DNA from: Streptomyces coffeae
GTDB lineage: Bacteria > Actinomycetota > Actinomycetes > Streptomycetales > Streptomycetaceae
Assembly: GCF_016741875.1 (NCBI RefSeq)
Contig: NZ_JAERRF010000026.1
Span: 1 to 64,000 of the forward strand
Length of the DNA stretch: 64,000 bases
Reading direction: 5' to 3'
Below are positions 41,124-49,884 of the stretch, in pieces. Made by a program: the position numbers and the translations under genes. Position 1 is the first letter of the stretch, and each line of letters opens with the position of its first letter. The notes under the pieces are model-generated. The model worked only from the letters and a program-made list of their open reading frames with translations. It was not told the origin of the DNA and searched no databases.

Positions 41124-43700
41124 ATGAGGCGTGCCGCACTGCCCAAGGACCGCGCCGTCCAGGCCGCGGGCGGGGTGTCGGCGCTGTTCGTGGTGGTGCT
41201 GGCGGGCTGGCTCGCCGGGCTGCTGCGCGTCAACGACCAGTGGTTCTCGCTGACTTACCCGCGTCCGCGCGGCGCCGCCGTGCTGACCCGGATCGCCGTC
41301 GGCATCCCCGTCCTCGGGGTCGGGGTGCTGCTGCTCGCCGAACGGTCCGCCCGGCGCTACGGCAGCGTGCTGCTGGTGGCCGGAGCCCTGTGGCTGCTGC
41401 CCTCCGCCGTGGGCGAGTTGCTGGGCATCGCCGACCTCGGCACCACCGGCGCCGTGGTGTCGCTGCTGCTGGCCGCGGGAAAGATGGCCTGCCGCCCGCT
41501 GACCGTTCTGCTGCTGCCGCTGTGGCTGTTCCCGCGCGGTGCCCGTCGCCGGTGGCAGTGGTGGGCCATGAGCGTGGGCGCCTCCGCCTACTGGCTGGGC
41601 TACGCGGTGCTGTGGCTCATCAGCGAACCCCTGGTGGGCAGCGTCCCCAACCCCGCCTTCGGCACCGTTTGCGGACAGTGGGCCTTCGACCATCTGGGCA
41701 CCTACGCCGAGGCCGAACCCTGGGTGCTGCGCACCGTGTCCGTCGCCGTGACCGCCGCCCTGTGCTGGCACGCCGCCGACTCCCGCGGCGCCGAACGCCG
41801 CGACTGGGCCCTGCTGGCCGCCGCCTACCCGGCCTGTGTCTCCCTGCTGCTCACCGAATGGGGCGAGGGCATGCCCACCATCGTCGCCCGCACCGTGGGC
41901 AGCGCGGTCTGGGCCGCCGCCATCTGCCTCGGCGTCGCCCGCACCGGTATATGGCGGCTGGACCGCTCCACCAGCCACCGCCTCGCCCGCGCCTTCGTCC
42001 TCACCTCCCTGGCCGCCGTGGTCGTCTGCGCCGTGGTCGCCGTCCAGGCCGGGATCCCCTCCGTCCGCAGCGGCGCCACCACCCTCACCGCGGGCTGTGC
42101 CCTCGTACTGGGCTGGGCCCTGCGGCCCAGCGCCCGCTGGCTGACCCTCCGCGTCGAGCGCGCCTTCTACGGGCCGCGCGCCCGCCCGCACGAAGCCGTC
42201 AGCGCCCTGGCCGTACGCCTCCAACAGGCCCCGCACCCGGGCGAGGTGCCCCAGCAGATCTGCCGCAGCGCCGTGGAGGACCTCGGCGTCTCCGGCGCCG
42301 CCGTCAGCGTCGACACCCGCGCCGGGCCACGGCGGCTGGCCGCCGCCGGAGCGCCGCTCACCGGCCCGGTGCAAACCTTTGTGCTGCGTCACCACGGCCG
42401 CCCCGTCGGCCGGCTCGAAGTCTCCCGCGACGCGTCCGGCACCCCCGCCGGACGCGACAGCGGGCTGCTCTCCCTCCTCGCGGACCAGGCCGCCCCCGCG
42501 CTCGCCGCACTGCGCCTGGCCGAGGAGGCCCAGGCGGCCCGGGAACGGCTGGTGCTCGCCCGCGAACAGGAGCGCCGCCGGCTGCGCCGGGAGATCCACG
42601 ACGGCCTCGGCCCCCAACTCGCCGCCGTACGGCTGCGCCTGGACATCGCCCACACCTCCTGCGACCCCGGCCATCCCGCCCGCTCACAGCTGTGCGAGGC
42701 CGCCGAGACACTCGCCGAGGCCCTGGTCGAGGTGCGCCGGATCACCTCCGGGCTCGCCCCGGCCGCACTGGCCGACCGCGGACTGGCCGGTGCGGTACGG
42801 GACTTGGGCCACCGGCTCGGCGTCGACGGGCTGCGGGTCAGTGTGGGCAGCCGCCCCCTCGCCCTGCCGCCGCTGTCGCCCGGCGTCGAGACGGCCGCCT
42901 ACCGCATCGCCGCCGAATCGCTGACCAACGCGGTACGCCACGCCCGGGCGCGCCAGGTGCACATCGAGCTGACCGCGGGCCCGGACACCCTCCAGGTGAA
43001 GGTCACCGACGACGGCAGCGGTCTGCGCGAGACCGCGGTGCCCGGCGTCGGCCTCGCCTCGGTGGCCGAACGTGCCGAGGAGATCGGCGGCTCCTGTACG
43101 GTGACCGGCTCGGCCACGGGCACGGTGGTGCACGCGGTGCTCCCGCTGGCCGGACCCGGAGAGGACGGCAACCCCGAGGCCCATCGCAAGAAGACGACAG
43201 GCCACGAATCCTGCGGCGCCCGCACCGCGGTCCCGGCGCCCCCACCGGGGCCGCCACCATCGCGCGGAGCGCCCGCGCCTCGGGGGGCACCTGAAAGGCC
43301 ACCGGCGCCCCGCGCGGTCTCGTGGGAGGCGTCCGCGCCAGCAGGGCCCGCGTCGCCGGGCGAGCTCCTGCCCCCCGCAGGGCCAGTGCCCTCCGGACCG
43401 GCAGCACGCGCAGCCCACCGCGCGCCGGTGTCACCGGCGCTCTGCCCACCGGGCCGGAGCCCCGCGCCGCCATCGCCCACCGGGCCGCCGCCGGAGCCCG
43501 CTCCGCCCGCGCCGCTCGTGTCCGCCGACCCGTCCGCGCCTCAGGCGGCACACGAGAGGCCATCCGCGCCCCGCGCGGTCGCGTCTCCCGCGGCGGGCGC
43601 GCCCGCGCCGACGGCGGACGCGCACGCGGCGCGCGGGCATCCGGGGCACCCCATGAGTCCGTACCAGCCGGAGAGAGGACGCCGGGACGGTGACAGCTGA
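41124..43700 (+). CDS. NarL-type multi-span sensor histidine kinase with proline-rich tail
   Basis: An 858-residue membrane kinase. About nine or ten hydrophobic segments fill residues 10-340. A cytosolic region (RVERAFYGPRARPHEAVSALAVRLQ) leads to a GAF-like stretch, then the HisKA_3 box EQERRRLRREIHDGLG with H492, and an HATPase domain (ESLTNAVRHARARQVHIEL, VTDDGSGLRE). From about residue 676 it continues for some 180 residues of Pro/Ala/Arg/Ser-rich sequence, unusual for this kinase type. It pairs with the LuxR-type regulator that starts 11 bases before its stop, and follows the secreted protein after one base. Confidence 0.9.
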   Translation: MRRAALPKDRAVQAAGGVSALFVVVLAGWLAGLLRVNDQWFSLTYPRPRGAAVLTRIAVGIPVLGVGVLLLAERSARRYGSVLLVAGALWLLPSAVGELLGIADLGTTGAVVSLLLAAGKMACRPLTVLLLPLWLFPRGARRRWQWWAMSVGASAYWLGYAVLWLISEPLVGSVPNPAFGTVCGQWAFDHLGTYAEAEPWVLRTVSVAVTAALCWHAADSRGAERRDWALLAAAYPACVSLLLTEWGEGMPTIVARTVGSAVWAAAICLGVARTGIWRLDRSTSHRLARAFVLTSLAAVVVCAVVAVQAGIPSVRSGATTLTAGCALVLGWALRPSARWLTLRVERAFYGPRARPHEAVSALAVRLQQAPHPGEVPQQICRSAVEDLGVSGAAVSVDTRAGPRRLAAAGAPLTGPVQTFVLRHHGRPVGRLEVSRDASGTPAGRDSGLLSLLADQAAPALAALRLAEEAQAARERLVLAREQERRRLRREIHDGLGPQLAAVRLRLDIAHTSCDPGHPARSQLCEAAETLAEALVEVRRITSGLAPAALADRGLAGAVRDLGHRLGVDGLRVSVGSRPLALPPLSPGVETAAYRIAAESLTNAVRHARARQVHIELTAGPDTLQVKVTDDGSGLRETAVPGVGLASVAERAEEIGGSCTVTGSATGTVVHAVLPLAGPGEDGNPEAHRKKTTGHESCGARTAVPAPPPGPPPSRGAPAPRGAPERPPAPRAVSWEASAPAGPASPGELLPPAGPVPSGPAARAAHRAPVSPALCPPGRSPAPPSPTGPPPEPAPPAPLVSADPSAPQAAHERPSAPRAVASPAAGAPAPTADAHAARGHPGHPMSPYQPERGRRDGDS

Positions 43701-44358
43701 CGCGGAGGCGCCGCAGTGGCGGGTGCTGCTGGTGGATGACCATCCGTTGTTCCGGGAGGGGCTGGCCGCGGCCGTCAATCTCGATGACGCGTTCAGCGTC
43801 GTCGGGCAGGCGGCCTGCGCGGACGAGGCCGTTGCCGAGGCGGCGCGGACCGGGCCCGATCTGGTCGTGATGGATCTCGGGCTGCCCGGGCGGTCCGGGC
43901 TGGAGGCGACGCGGCGGATCCTGTGCGGCCGTCCCGAAGCACGGGTGATGGTCATGACGATGTCCGAGGACGACGACAGCCTGCTGGCCGCCGTGCGCGC
44001 CGGGGCGCGGGGCTACCTCCTCAAGGGCGCGGGGCGGGACGAGATCCTCAGGGCGCTGCACACCGTGGCGCGCGGCGGCGCGGTGTTCAGCCCGCGGATG
44101 GCCGAACGGCTCGGGGTGCTGCTGGGCGCCTCCGCCTCGGCGTCCGCGAAGCAGGCGTTCCCCACCCTCACCGCGCGGGAGCGCGAGGTCCTGGATCTGC
44201 TGGCGCGCGGGCTCGGCTATCGCCAGATCGCCCAGCGGCTGGTGGTCACGGACAAGACCGTGCGCAATCACGTCGGGTCCATTTTCGCCAAGCTCCAGGT
44301 GCATGATCGCGCGCAGGCGATCGTACGCGCCCGGGAAGCCGGGCTCGGGGGCGAATGA
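43690..44358 (+). CDS. NarL/FixJ-family response regulator
   Basis: A 222-residue DNA-binding response regulator. The receiver domain has the acidic pair VDDH (16-18), the phosphoacceptor D62 (LVVMDLGLPG), and the conserved lysine in GYLLKGAG. The C-terminal LuxR helix-turn-helix is LTAREREVLDLLARGLGYRQIAQRLVVTDKTVRNHVGSIFAKL. It starts at a GTG inside the kinase gene and is its cognate partner. Targets are unknown. Confidence 0.93.
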   Translation: MTADAEAPQWRVLLVDDHPLFREGLAAAVNLDDAFSVVGQAACADEAVAEAARTGPDLVVMDLGLPGRSGLEATRRILCGRPEARVMVMTMSEDDDSLLAAVRAGARGYLLKGAGRDEILRALHTVARGGAVFSPRMAERLGVLLGASASASAKQAFPTLTAREREVLDLLARGLGYRQIAQRLVVTDKTVRNHVGSIFAKLQVHDRAQAIVRAREAGLGGE

Positions 44359-44391
44359 CTTCTCCGGCTCGTGGCTGATACTGGGTGCGTT

Positions 44392-45618
44392 ATGGAATAC
44401 GTCATCCTTGCTGTAGTCATCGCTGTGATCGCGGTCGCCGCGATCAGCGGGTTCGTGGTCACCAGCCGCAAGAAGAAGCAGCTGCCCACGGCCCCGCCGA
44501 GCAGCCCGTCCGTCACCGCGCCGCCCGCCGAACCGCATGTCGGCGAGGAGGCCGAAACCCCGCGTGAGGAACCGCGCAGGACCATCGAGGAGGTGGACCT
44601 GCCGGGGTCCGGCGCCCCGGCCGCGACGGCGGAGGCGCCCGCGCCCGCCGTGCCCGAGGTCCCGCCGGTCGAGGTTCCGGAGCCGACCGCCGGACGGCTG
44701 GTCCGGCTGCGCGCCCGGCTGTCCCGCTCCCAGACCACACTGGGCAAGGGGCTGCTGACCCTGCTGTCCCGGGAGCACCTCGACGACGACACCTGGGAGG
44801 AGATCGAGGACACCCTGCTGACCGCCGACGTCGGCGTCACCCCGACCCAGGAGCTGGTCGAGCGGCTGCGTGAGCGCGTCAAGGTGCTCGGCACCCGTAC
44901 CCCCGATGAGCTGCGCGGGCTGCTGCGTGAGGAACTGCTGCACCTCATCGGCACCAGCGCGGACCGCACGGTGCACACCGAGAGCGGTGTGGGGGTGAAC
45001 GGCGAGGAGAAGCCGGGCGTCGTCATGGTCGTCGGCGTCAACGGCACCGGCAAGACCACCACCACCGGCAAGCTGGCCCGGGTGCTGGTCGCCGACGGCA
45101 AGTCGGTCGTGCTGGGCGCCGCCGACACCTTCCGCGCGGCCGCCGCCGATCAGCTCCAGACCTGGGGCGAGCGGGTCGGCGCCCGGACCGTCCGGGGCCC
45201 CGAGGGCGGCGACCCTGCGTCGGTCGCCTTCGACGCCGTGAAGGAAGGCATCGCCGAGACCGCGGATGTCGTCCTGATCGACACCGCGGGCCGGCTGCAC
45301 ACCAAGACCGGTCTCATGGACGAGCTGGGCAAGGTCAAGCGGGTCGTGGAGAAGCACGGCGAGGTGGACGAGGTGCTGCTGGTGCTCGACGCCACCACCG
45401 GGCAGAACGGTCTGGTGCAGGCGCGGGTCTTCGCGGAGGTCGTGGACATCACCGGCATCGTGCTGACCAAACTGGACGGCACCGCCAAGGGCGGCATCGT
45501 GATCGCGGTCCAGCGCGAGCTGAGCGTACCGGTCAAGCTGGTGGGTCTGGGCGAGGGCTCGGACGATCTCGCGCCGTTCGAGCCGGAGGCGTTCGTCGAC
45601 GCGCTGATCGGCGACTGA
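44392..45618 (+). CDS. ftsY: Signal recognition particle receptor
   Basis: The membrane receptor for the SRP-ribosome complex, a GTPase partner of Ffh, which is encoded 8 kb downstream. The 408-residue protein has an N-terminal membrane helix (YVILAVVIAVIAVAAISGFVV) followed by KKKQ, then an acidic Pro-rich linker and an NG domain: GVNGTGKTTTTGKLA, DTFRAAAADQL, DTAGRLHTK, TKLDGTAKGG. A membrane anchor is normal for actinobacterial FtsY. GATACT at 44377-44382 sits so close to the ATG that the message may have almost no leader. Confidence 0.96.
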   Translation: MEYVILAVVIAVIAVAAISGFVVTSRKKKQLPTAPPSSPSVTAPPAEPHVGEEAETPREEPRRTIEEVDLPGSGAPAATAEAPAPAVPEVPPVEVPEPTAGRLVRLRARLSRSQTTLGKGLLTLLSREHLDDDTWEEIEDTLLTADVGVTPTQELVERLRERVKVLGTRTPDELRGLLREELLHLIGTSADRTVHTESGVGVNGEEKPGVVMVVGVNGTGKTTTTGKLARVLVADGKSVVLGAADTFRAAAADQLQTWGERVGARTVRGPEGGDPASVAFDAVKEGIAETADVVLIDTAGRLHTKTGLMDELGKVKRVVEKHGEVDEVLLVLDATTGQNGLVQARVFAEVVDITGIVLTKLDGTAKGGIVIAVQRELSVPVKLVGLGEGSDDLAPFEPEAFVDALIGD

Positions 45619-45645
45619 GCGGGCCGGGGAGACCCCCCGGGGGTT

Positions 45646-45698
45646 CCCATGAGCGCGGGGCGGACCGGAGACTCTCCGGTCCGCCCCGCGCTCATGGG
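45646..45698. terminator. Exceptionally long perfect bidirectional terminator after ftsY
   Basis: Bases 45646-45671 are exactly complementary to 45673-45698, with a single unpaired base between. In practice this is a stem of about 24 base pairs with a small loop. It lies between ftsY and the converging primase-polymerase-like gene. Confidence 0.85.
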
Positions 45699-45728
45699 GC
45701 CCGGGTGGCCGGAGCCGGGAGGGACGGC

Positions 45729-46400
45729 TCAGGCACCCGCGCGATGGCTCAGATAGGCGAGCGTGCCCAGGACCAGCCGGGCGTGCGGCGGGCAGCCCGC
45801 GGTGTCCAGGGCCGGGGGGCGCAGCCAGCGGACCGGTCCGAGACCGCCGAGGTCGGAGGGCGGGGCGGTGATGTGATCGCCCGGCCCCAGACAGCGCAGA
45901 TCCAGCTCGGCGTCGTCCCAGCCCATCCGGTAGAGCAGCTCGGGGAGCTCACGGGCGGCGCCGGGGGCCACGAAGAACTGCGCGCGCCCGTGCGGGGTGA
46001 CCGCCACCGGCCCCAGCGGCAGCCCCATCCGCTCCAGCCGGACCAGCGCGTGGCGCCCCGCGTACTCCGATACCTCCAGCACGTCGAACGCCCGGCCCAC
46101 GGGCAGCAGGACGGCGGCACCGGGGATCTCCTCCCACGCCGCCGCGGCGGCGTCGAGCGTCGCGCCCGCCGGGACGGGGGAGGCGAAGGAGAGCGGATGG
46201 GCGCCGGGGGAGGCGCAGTCGTCCGCCCCGCATGAACATTCGTTTCTGCCGGCGCCCGCACCGCGCGCCGCCCGTGCGCCCGGCACCACGTCCCAGCCCC
46301 ACAGACCGGTGTACTCCGCCACCGTCGTGGACTCGGACATACGGCCACGGCGCCGTGAGGCGGACCGCATGTCCCGGATGCCGCCGATCGTGAAGCCCAT
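45729..46400 (-). CDS. Primase-polymerase (AEP)-like domain protein
   Basis: A 223-residue protein with an N-terminal 'bifunctional DNA primase/polymerase' type fold and nothing else: GLWGWDVVPG, CSCGADDCASPGAHPL, AWEEIPGAAVLLPVGRAFDVLEVSEYAGRHALVRLERMG, HGRAQFFVAPG. The position of the catalytic D-x-D pair reads FDVLEV, so one acid is displaced and polymerase activity is doubtful. No helicase or primase neighbour is present. GGAGGGG precedes the ATG. It is divergent from nsdA, an arrangement I believe is conserved. Confidence 0.75.
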   Translation of the reverse strand: MGFTIGGIRDMRSASRRRGRMSESTTVAEYTGLWGWDVVPGARAARGAGAGRNECSCGADDCASPGAHPLSFASPVPAGATLDAAAAAWEEIPGAAVLLPVGRAFDVLEVSEYAGRHALVRLERMGLPLGPVAVTPHGRAQFFVAPGAARELPELLYRMGWDDAELDLRCLGPGDHITAPPSDLGGLGPVRWLRPPALDTAGCPPHARLVLGTLAYLSHRAGA

Positions 46401-46809
46401 GCCCCCTCCAACGGGTCGCGCACTCGATGGTTACGAGCCGGAGCGCGGTGATGACGCTCCGTCGCCGACACGGGAGCGACGACGGTGCGCTCCGGTGTGA
46501 CGGGGGTGGTGGGGTGCGACTCATGCGCCCCGGTGTGCACCCCTTCACCGCCTCCGGTCGCCCCGGTGTCAAGTGAATCGTGTGAATCGGCAAAGGGGTT
46601 CATTCGAAGGGGTGGCGAATGGTGGCGTTTTTGCGAACCACCCCACCGGAGGCGTGATCGTAGGATTACTTTGAGTGCATGAACCCTGGGCCCCGTGCTC
46701 GGTGGAGCACGGCCTGAGCATGGGCAGAGTGCGGATCGGTACATGCCAGAGGCATAAGGCGGTTCGCGTCCCCGACGGTTGATGAGCCGTATCGCGGGGA
46801 CAACTGACC
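46401..46809. promoter_or_regulatory. Long regulatory region upstream of nsdA
   Basis: A 409-base non-coding stretch between divergent genes. It holds a tandem GTGAATCG repeat (46573-46580 and 46582-46589), a -10-like TAGGAT (46661-46666), and a hairpin CCGTGCTC/GAGCACGG (46693-46700 with 46705-46712) in what would be the nsdA leader. A/T content is raised around 46580-46680, fitting a promoter there. Confidence 0.5.
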
Positions 46810-48372
46810 GTGACAGAAGGCATTCTGGTGGCGGTTCGGGAAGACATGTGGGATGGGGGCCTTCCAGTGGGCGACAGCGGCGGCGGTGCTGAGAAGCGTC
46901 CCAACGCGCAGTTGGGCTCGTGGTTTGTGCGCAGCGGCTGGTCGAAGGGGGAGCTGGCGCGCCAAGTCAACCGCAGAGCACGGCAGTTAGGTGCTCATCA
47001 CATCAGCACCGACACCTCGCGGGTGCGCCGCTGGCTCGACGGCGAGCAGCCGCGCGAGCCGATTCCGCAGATTCTCTCCGAGCTGTTCTCCGAGCGCTTC
47101 GGCTGTGTGGTGGGCATCGAGGACCTCGGTCTGCGCGCCGCCCACCGGTCACCGTCCGTGTCCGGAGTGGACCTTCCCTGGGCCGGGCCCGAGACGGTCG
47201 CGCTGATCGGTGAGTTCTCCCGCAGCGATCTGATGCTCGCCCGGCGCGGCTTCCTCGGCACCTCCCTCGCGCTCTCCGCGGGCCCCGCTCTGATCGAGCC
47301 GATGCAGCGCTGGCTGGTGCCCTCGCCCGCCGGACCGGTCGGCGGCGCGCATCCGGCGGACAAGGCGCGCTCGCGGCGCGTCTCCCGGCTCTCCGAGCCG
47401 GAGTTGGAGCTGCTGGAGTCCACGATCAAGATGTTCCGCGCCTGGGACGCCCAGTGCGGCGGCGGGCTGCGCCGCAAGGCGGTGGTCGGCCAGCTCCACG
47501 AGGTCACCGACTTGTTGCAGGAGCCGCATCCGGAGGCCGTGTCCAAGCGGCTGTTCAAGGTCGCCGGGGAACTGGCCGAGCTGGCCGGGTGGATGAGCTA
47601 TGACATCGGGCTCCAGCCCACCGCCCAGAAGTATTTCGTCCTCGCGCTGCACGCCGCGAAGGAATCCGGGGACCGCCCGCTGGGCTCGTACATCCTCTCC
47701 AGCATGAGCCGTCAGATGATCCATGTCGGACGGCCCGACGACGCCCTGGAGCTGATCCACCTCGCCCAGTACGGCAGCCGGGAGAGCGCCACCCCGCGCA
47801 CCCAGGCCATGCTGTATGCGATGGAGGCCCGCGCGTACGCCAATATGGGCCAGCCCAGCAAATGCCACCGCGCCGTGAAGATGGCCGAGGACACCTTCGC
47901 GGACCGCGCAGCGGGCGACGGCGACCCGGACTGGATCGGCTTCTTCTCCGAGGCCGAGCTCAACGCGGAGAACGCCCACTCCTACCGCGACCTCGCCTAT
48001 GTGGCCGGGCGCAGCCCCACCTACGCACAGCTCGCCGAACCGGTCATGCGCAAGGCCGTGCAGCTCTTCGGCCAGGAGACCGACCACGGCGAGGGCGGCG
48101 GCCACCAGCGTTCGTATGCGCTCAATCTGATCGGCATGGCCACCGTCCACCTCCTCCAGAAGGAGCCCGAGCAGTGCGCGGCGATCGCGGACAAGGCGCT
48201 GCCGCTGGCCAAGCGGGTCCGCTCGGAGCGGGTGAACAACCGGTTGCGCAAGACCGTGGACACCGCGGTGCGCCAGTTCGGCGAGGTCCCGGAGATCGCC
48301 GCGCTCAGTGACCGGCTGGTGACCCTGCTGCCGGACACCCCCGAGGGAGCGGGCGCCACCCAGGCCGTCTGA
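46810..48372 (+). CDS. nsdA: NsdA, TPR-type negative regulator of differentiation
   Basis: A regulator of about 500-520 residues. From the S. coelicolor homologue it is known to repress sporulation and antibiotic production. It begins with a helix-turn-helix-like part (KGELARQVNRRARQLGAHHISTDTSRVRRWLDGEQPREPIPQILSEL), then an extended helical region with TPR-like repeats (AGWMSYDIGLQPTAQKYFVLALHAAKE, AMLYAMEARAYANMGQPSKCHRAVKMAED). Residue 60 is encoded by TTA (46987-46989), so translation should need the bldA tRNA. The start is uncertain: GTG at 46810, ATG at 46846 and GTG at 46867 are all possible; the last gives 501 residues. Confidence 0.9.
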   Translation: MTEGILVAVREDMWDGGLPVGDSGGGAEKRPNAQLGSWFVRSGWSKGELARQVNRRARQLGAHHISTDTSRVRRWLDGEQPREPIPQILSELFSERFGCVVGIEDLGLRAAHRSPSVSGVDLPWAGPETVALIGEFSRSDLMLARRGFLGTSLALSAGPALIEPMQRWLVPSPAGPVGGAHPADKARSRRVSRLSEPELELLESTIKMFRAWDAQCGGGLRRKAVVGQLHEVTDLLQEPHPEAVSKRLFKVAGELAELAGWMSYDIGLQPTAQKYFVLALHAAKESGDRPLGSYILSSMSRQMIHVGRPDDALELIHLAQYGSRESATPRTQAMLYAMEARAYANMGQPSKCHRAVKMAEDTFADRAAGDGDPDWIGFFSEAELNAENAHSYRDLAYVAGRSPTYAQLAEPVMRKAVQLFGQETDHGEGGGHQRSYALNLIGMATVHLLQKEPEQCAAIADKALPLAKRVRSERVNNRLRKTVDTAVRQFGEVPEIAALSDRLVTLLPDTPEGAGATQAV

Positions 48373-48461
48373 CGGAGCGCATCCCGAGGTGGCCGGACGG
48401 TAACGGAGCGATCGGACCCGGCGACGGCAGTTCATCGGCGCGTAACACTCCCGCGTCCTTC

Positions 48462-48499
48462 GTCACTGCCGTGAAACATCGAGTGGCATCGACTGAAAC
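48462..48499 (+). promoter_or_regulatory. GlnR box upstream of amtB
   Basis: GTCAC-N6-GAAAC at 48462-48477 matches the GlnR consensus gTnAC-N6-GaAAC exactly. A second GAAAC at 48495-48499 is 22 bases further, the spacing of paired a/b sites. A partial half-site, GTAAC, lies at 48442. This marks nitrogen control of amtB-glnK-glnD. Confidence 0.82.
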
Positions 48500-48582
48500 G
48501 GTGCTGCGCCAATCTCGTGGCGCATAACCGGCCCACTTGATGTTCTGCCCGCACGGGCCGTCGCTTCGAGGAGACGTCCACT

Positions 48583-49884
48583 TTGAATGGCGCAAATACC
48601 GCATTCGTATTGATCAGCGCCGCACTCGTGATGCTGATGACCCCTGGCCTGGCCTTTTTCTACGGCGGCATGGTGCGGGTGAAAAGCACCCTCAACATGC
48701 TGATGATGTCCTTCATCGCGCTGGGCGTCGTCTCCCTGCTGTGGGTGCTGTTCGGCTACTCACTCGCCTTCGGCGATGACATCGGCGGTGGCCTGCTGGG
48801 CAATTTCGACCACATCGGCTTCAAGGGCATCGACCCGACGTCGCTGTGGGGCGAGAAGCCCGACGCCGTGCCGGTCCTGGCCTTCGCGCTCTTCCAGCTG
48901 ATGTTCGCGGTGATCACCCCCGCGCTGATCAGCGGCGCCGTGGCCGACCGCGTCAAGTTCGGCGCGTGGACGCTGTTCATCACCCTGTGGGTCACGGTTG
49001 TCTACTTCCCGGTCGCGCACTGGGTGTGGCAGGCCGACGGCTGGCTGTTCAAGAAGGAAGTGATCGACTTCGCGGGCGGCACGGCGGTCCACATCAACGC
49101 GGGCGCCGCCGGACTCGCCCTCGCCCTGGTGCTCGGCAAGCGCATCGGCTTCAAGAAGGACCCGATGCGTCCGCACAGCCTGCCCCTGGTGATGCTGGGC
49201 TCCGGTCTGCTGTGGTTCGGCTGGTTCGGCTTCAACGCCGGCTCGGCCCTCGCCGCCAACGAGACCGCCGCCAACATGGCCTTCAACACCCAGATCGCCA
49301 CCGGTGTCGCGATGCTCGGCTGGCTCGCCTACGAGCGCATCCGGCACGGCGCGTTCACCACGCTGGGCGCCGCCTCCGGAGCCGTCGCGGGCCTGGTCGC
49401 CATCACCCCCTCGGGCGCGGCGGTCGACCCCTGGGGCGCGATCGTGATCGGCCTCGTCGCGGGCGTCCTCTGCTCCTGGGCCGTGAGCCTCAAGTACAAG
49501 CTGGGCTTCGACGACTCGCTGGACGTGGTGGGCGTCCACCTGGTCGGCGGCGTCGTCGGCACGCTCCTGGTCGGCGTCCTCGCCACCGACGGTGTCGGCG
49601 GCATGGAGCAGCTGGGCAAGCAGGCGCTGGGCGCCTTCACCGTGCTCGGCTACTCGTTCGTCGCCTCCTATGTCCTCGCCAAGCTCATCCACGCGACCAT
49701 GGGATTCCGGGCCAGTGAGGACGACGAGGTCAGCGGCATCGACCAGGCGTTCCACGCCGAGACCGCCTACGACTTCAGCGGCGTCGGCGGATCGCCCCGC
49801 AGTACGGTGCCGACCGTCAGCAACTCCCACACCGGCGCCGCCGCGCCGCAGAAGACATCGCAGGACAAGAAGGTGGACGCGTGA
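48583..49884 (+). CDS. amtB: Ammonium transporter AmtB
   Basis: A 433-residue membrane channel for ammonium uptake with about eleven helices. Typical segments are FVLISAALVMLMTPGLAFFYGGMVR, FPVAHWVWQADGWLF, DFAGGTAVHINAGAAGLALAL, SGLLWFGWFGFNAGSALAAN and DDSLDVVGVHLVGGVVGTLLVG, including the conserved pore histidines. The TTG start at 48583 has GAGGAG 9 bases upstream. It heads an operon with glnK (4-base overlap) and glnD under a GlnR site. Confidence 0.96.
   Translation: MNGANTAFVLISAALVMLMTPGLAFFYGGMVRVKSTLNMLMMSFIALGVVSLLWVLFGYSLAFGDDIGGGLLGNFDHIGFKGIDPTSLWGEKPDAVPVLAFALFQLMFAVITPALISGAVADRVKFGAWTLFITLWVTVVYFPVAHWVWQADGWLFKKEVIDFAGGTAVHINAGAAGLALALVLGKRIGFKKDPMRPHSLPLVMLGSGLLWFGWFGFNAGSALAANETAANMAFNTQIATGVAMLGWLAYERIRHGAFTTLGAASGAVAGLVAITPSGAAVDPWGAIVIGLVAGVLCSWAVSLKYKLGFDDSLDVVGVHLVGGVVGTLLVGVLATDGVGGMEQLGKQALGAFTVLGYSFVASYVLAKLIHATMGFRASEDDEVSGIDQAFHAETAYDFSGVGGSPRSTVPTVSNSHTGAAAPQKTSQDKKVDA

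Noticed and set aside
39054..44358. Genomic island with integrase or attachment sites
   Set aside because: I found no recombinase, no flanking direct repeats and no tRNA border; base composition matches the surroundings.
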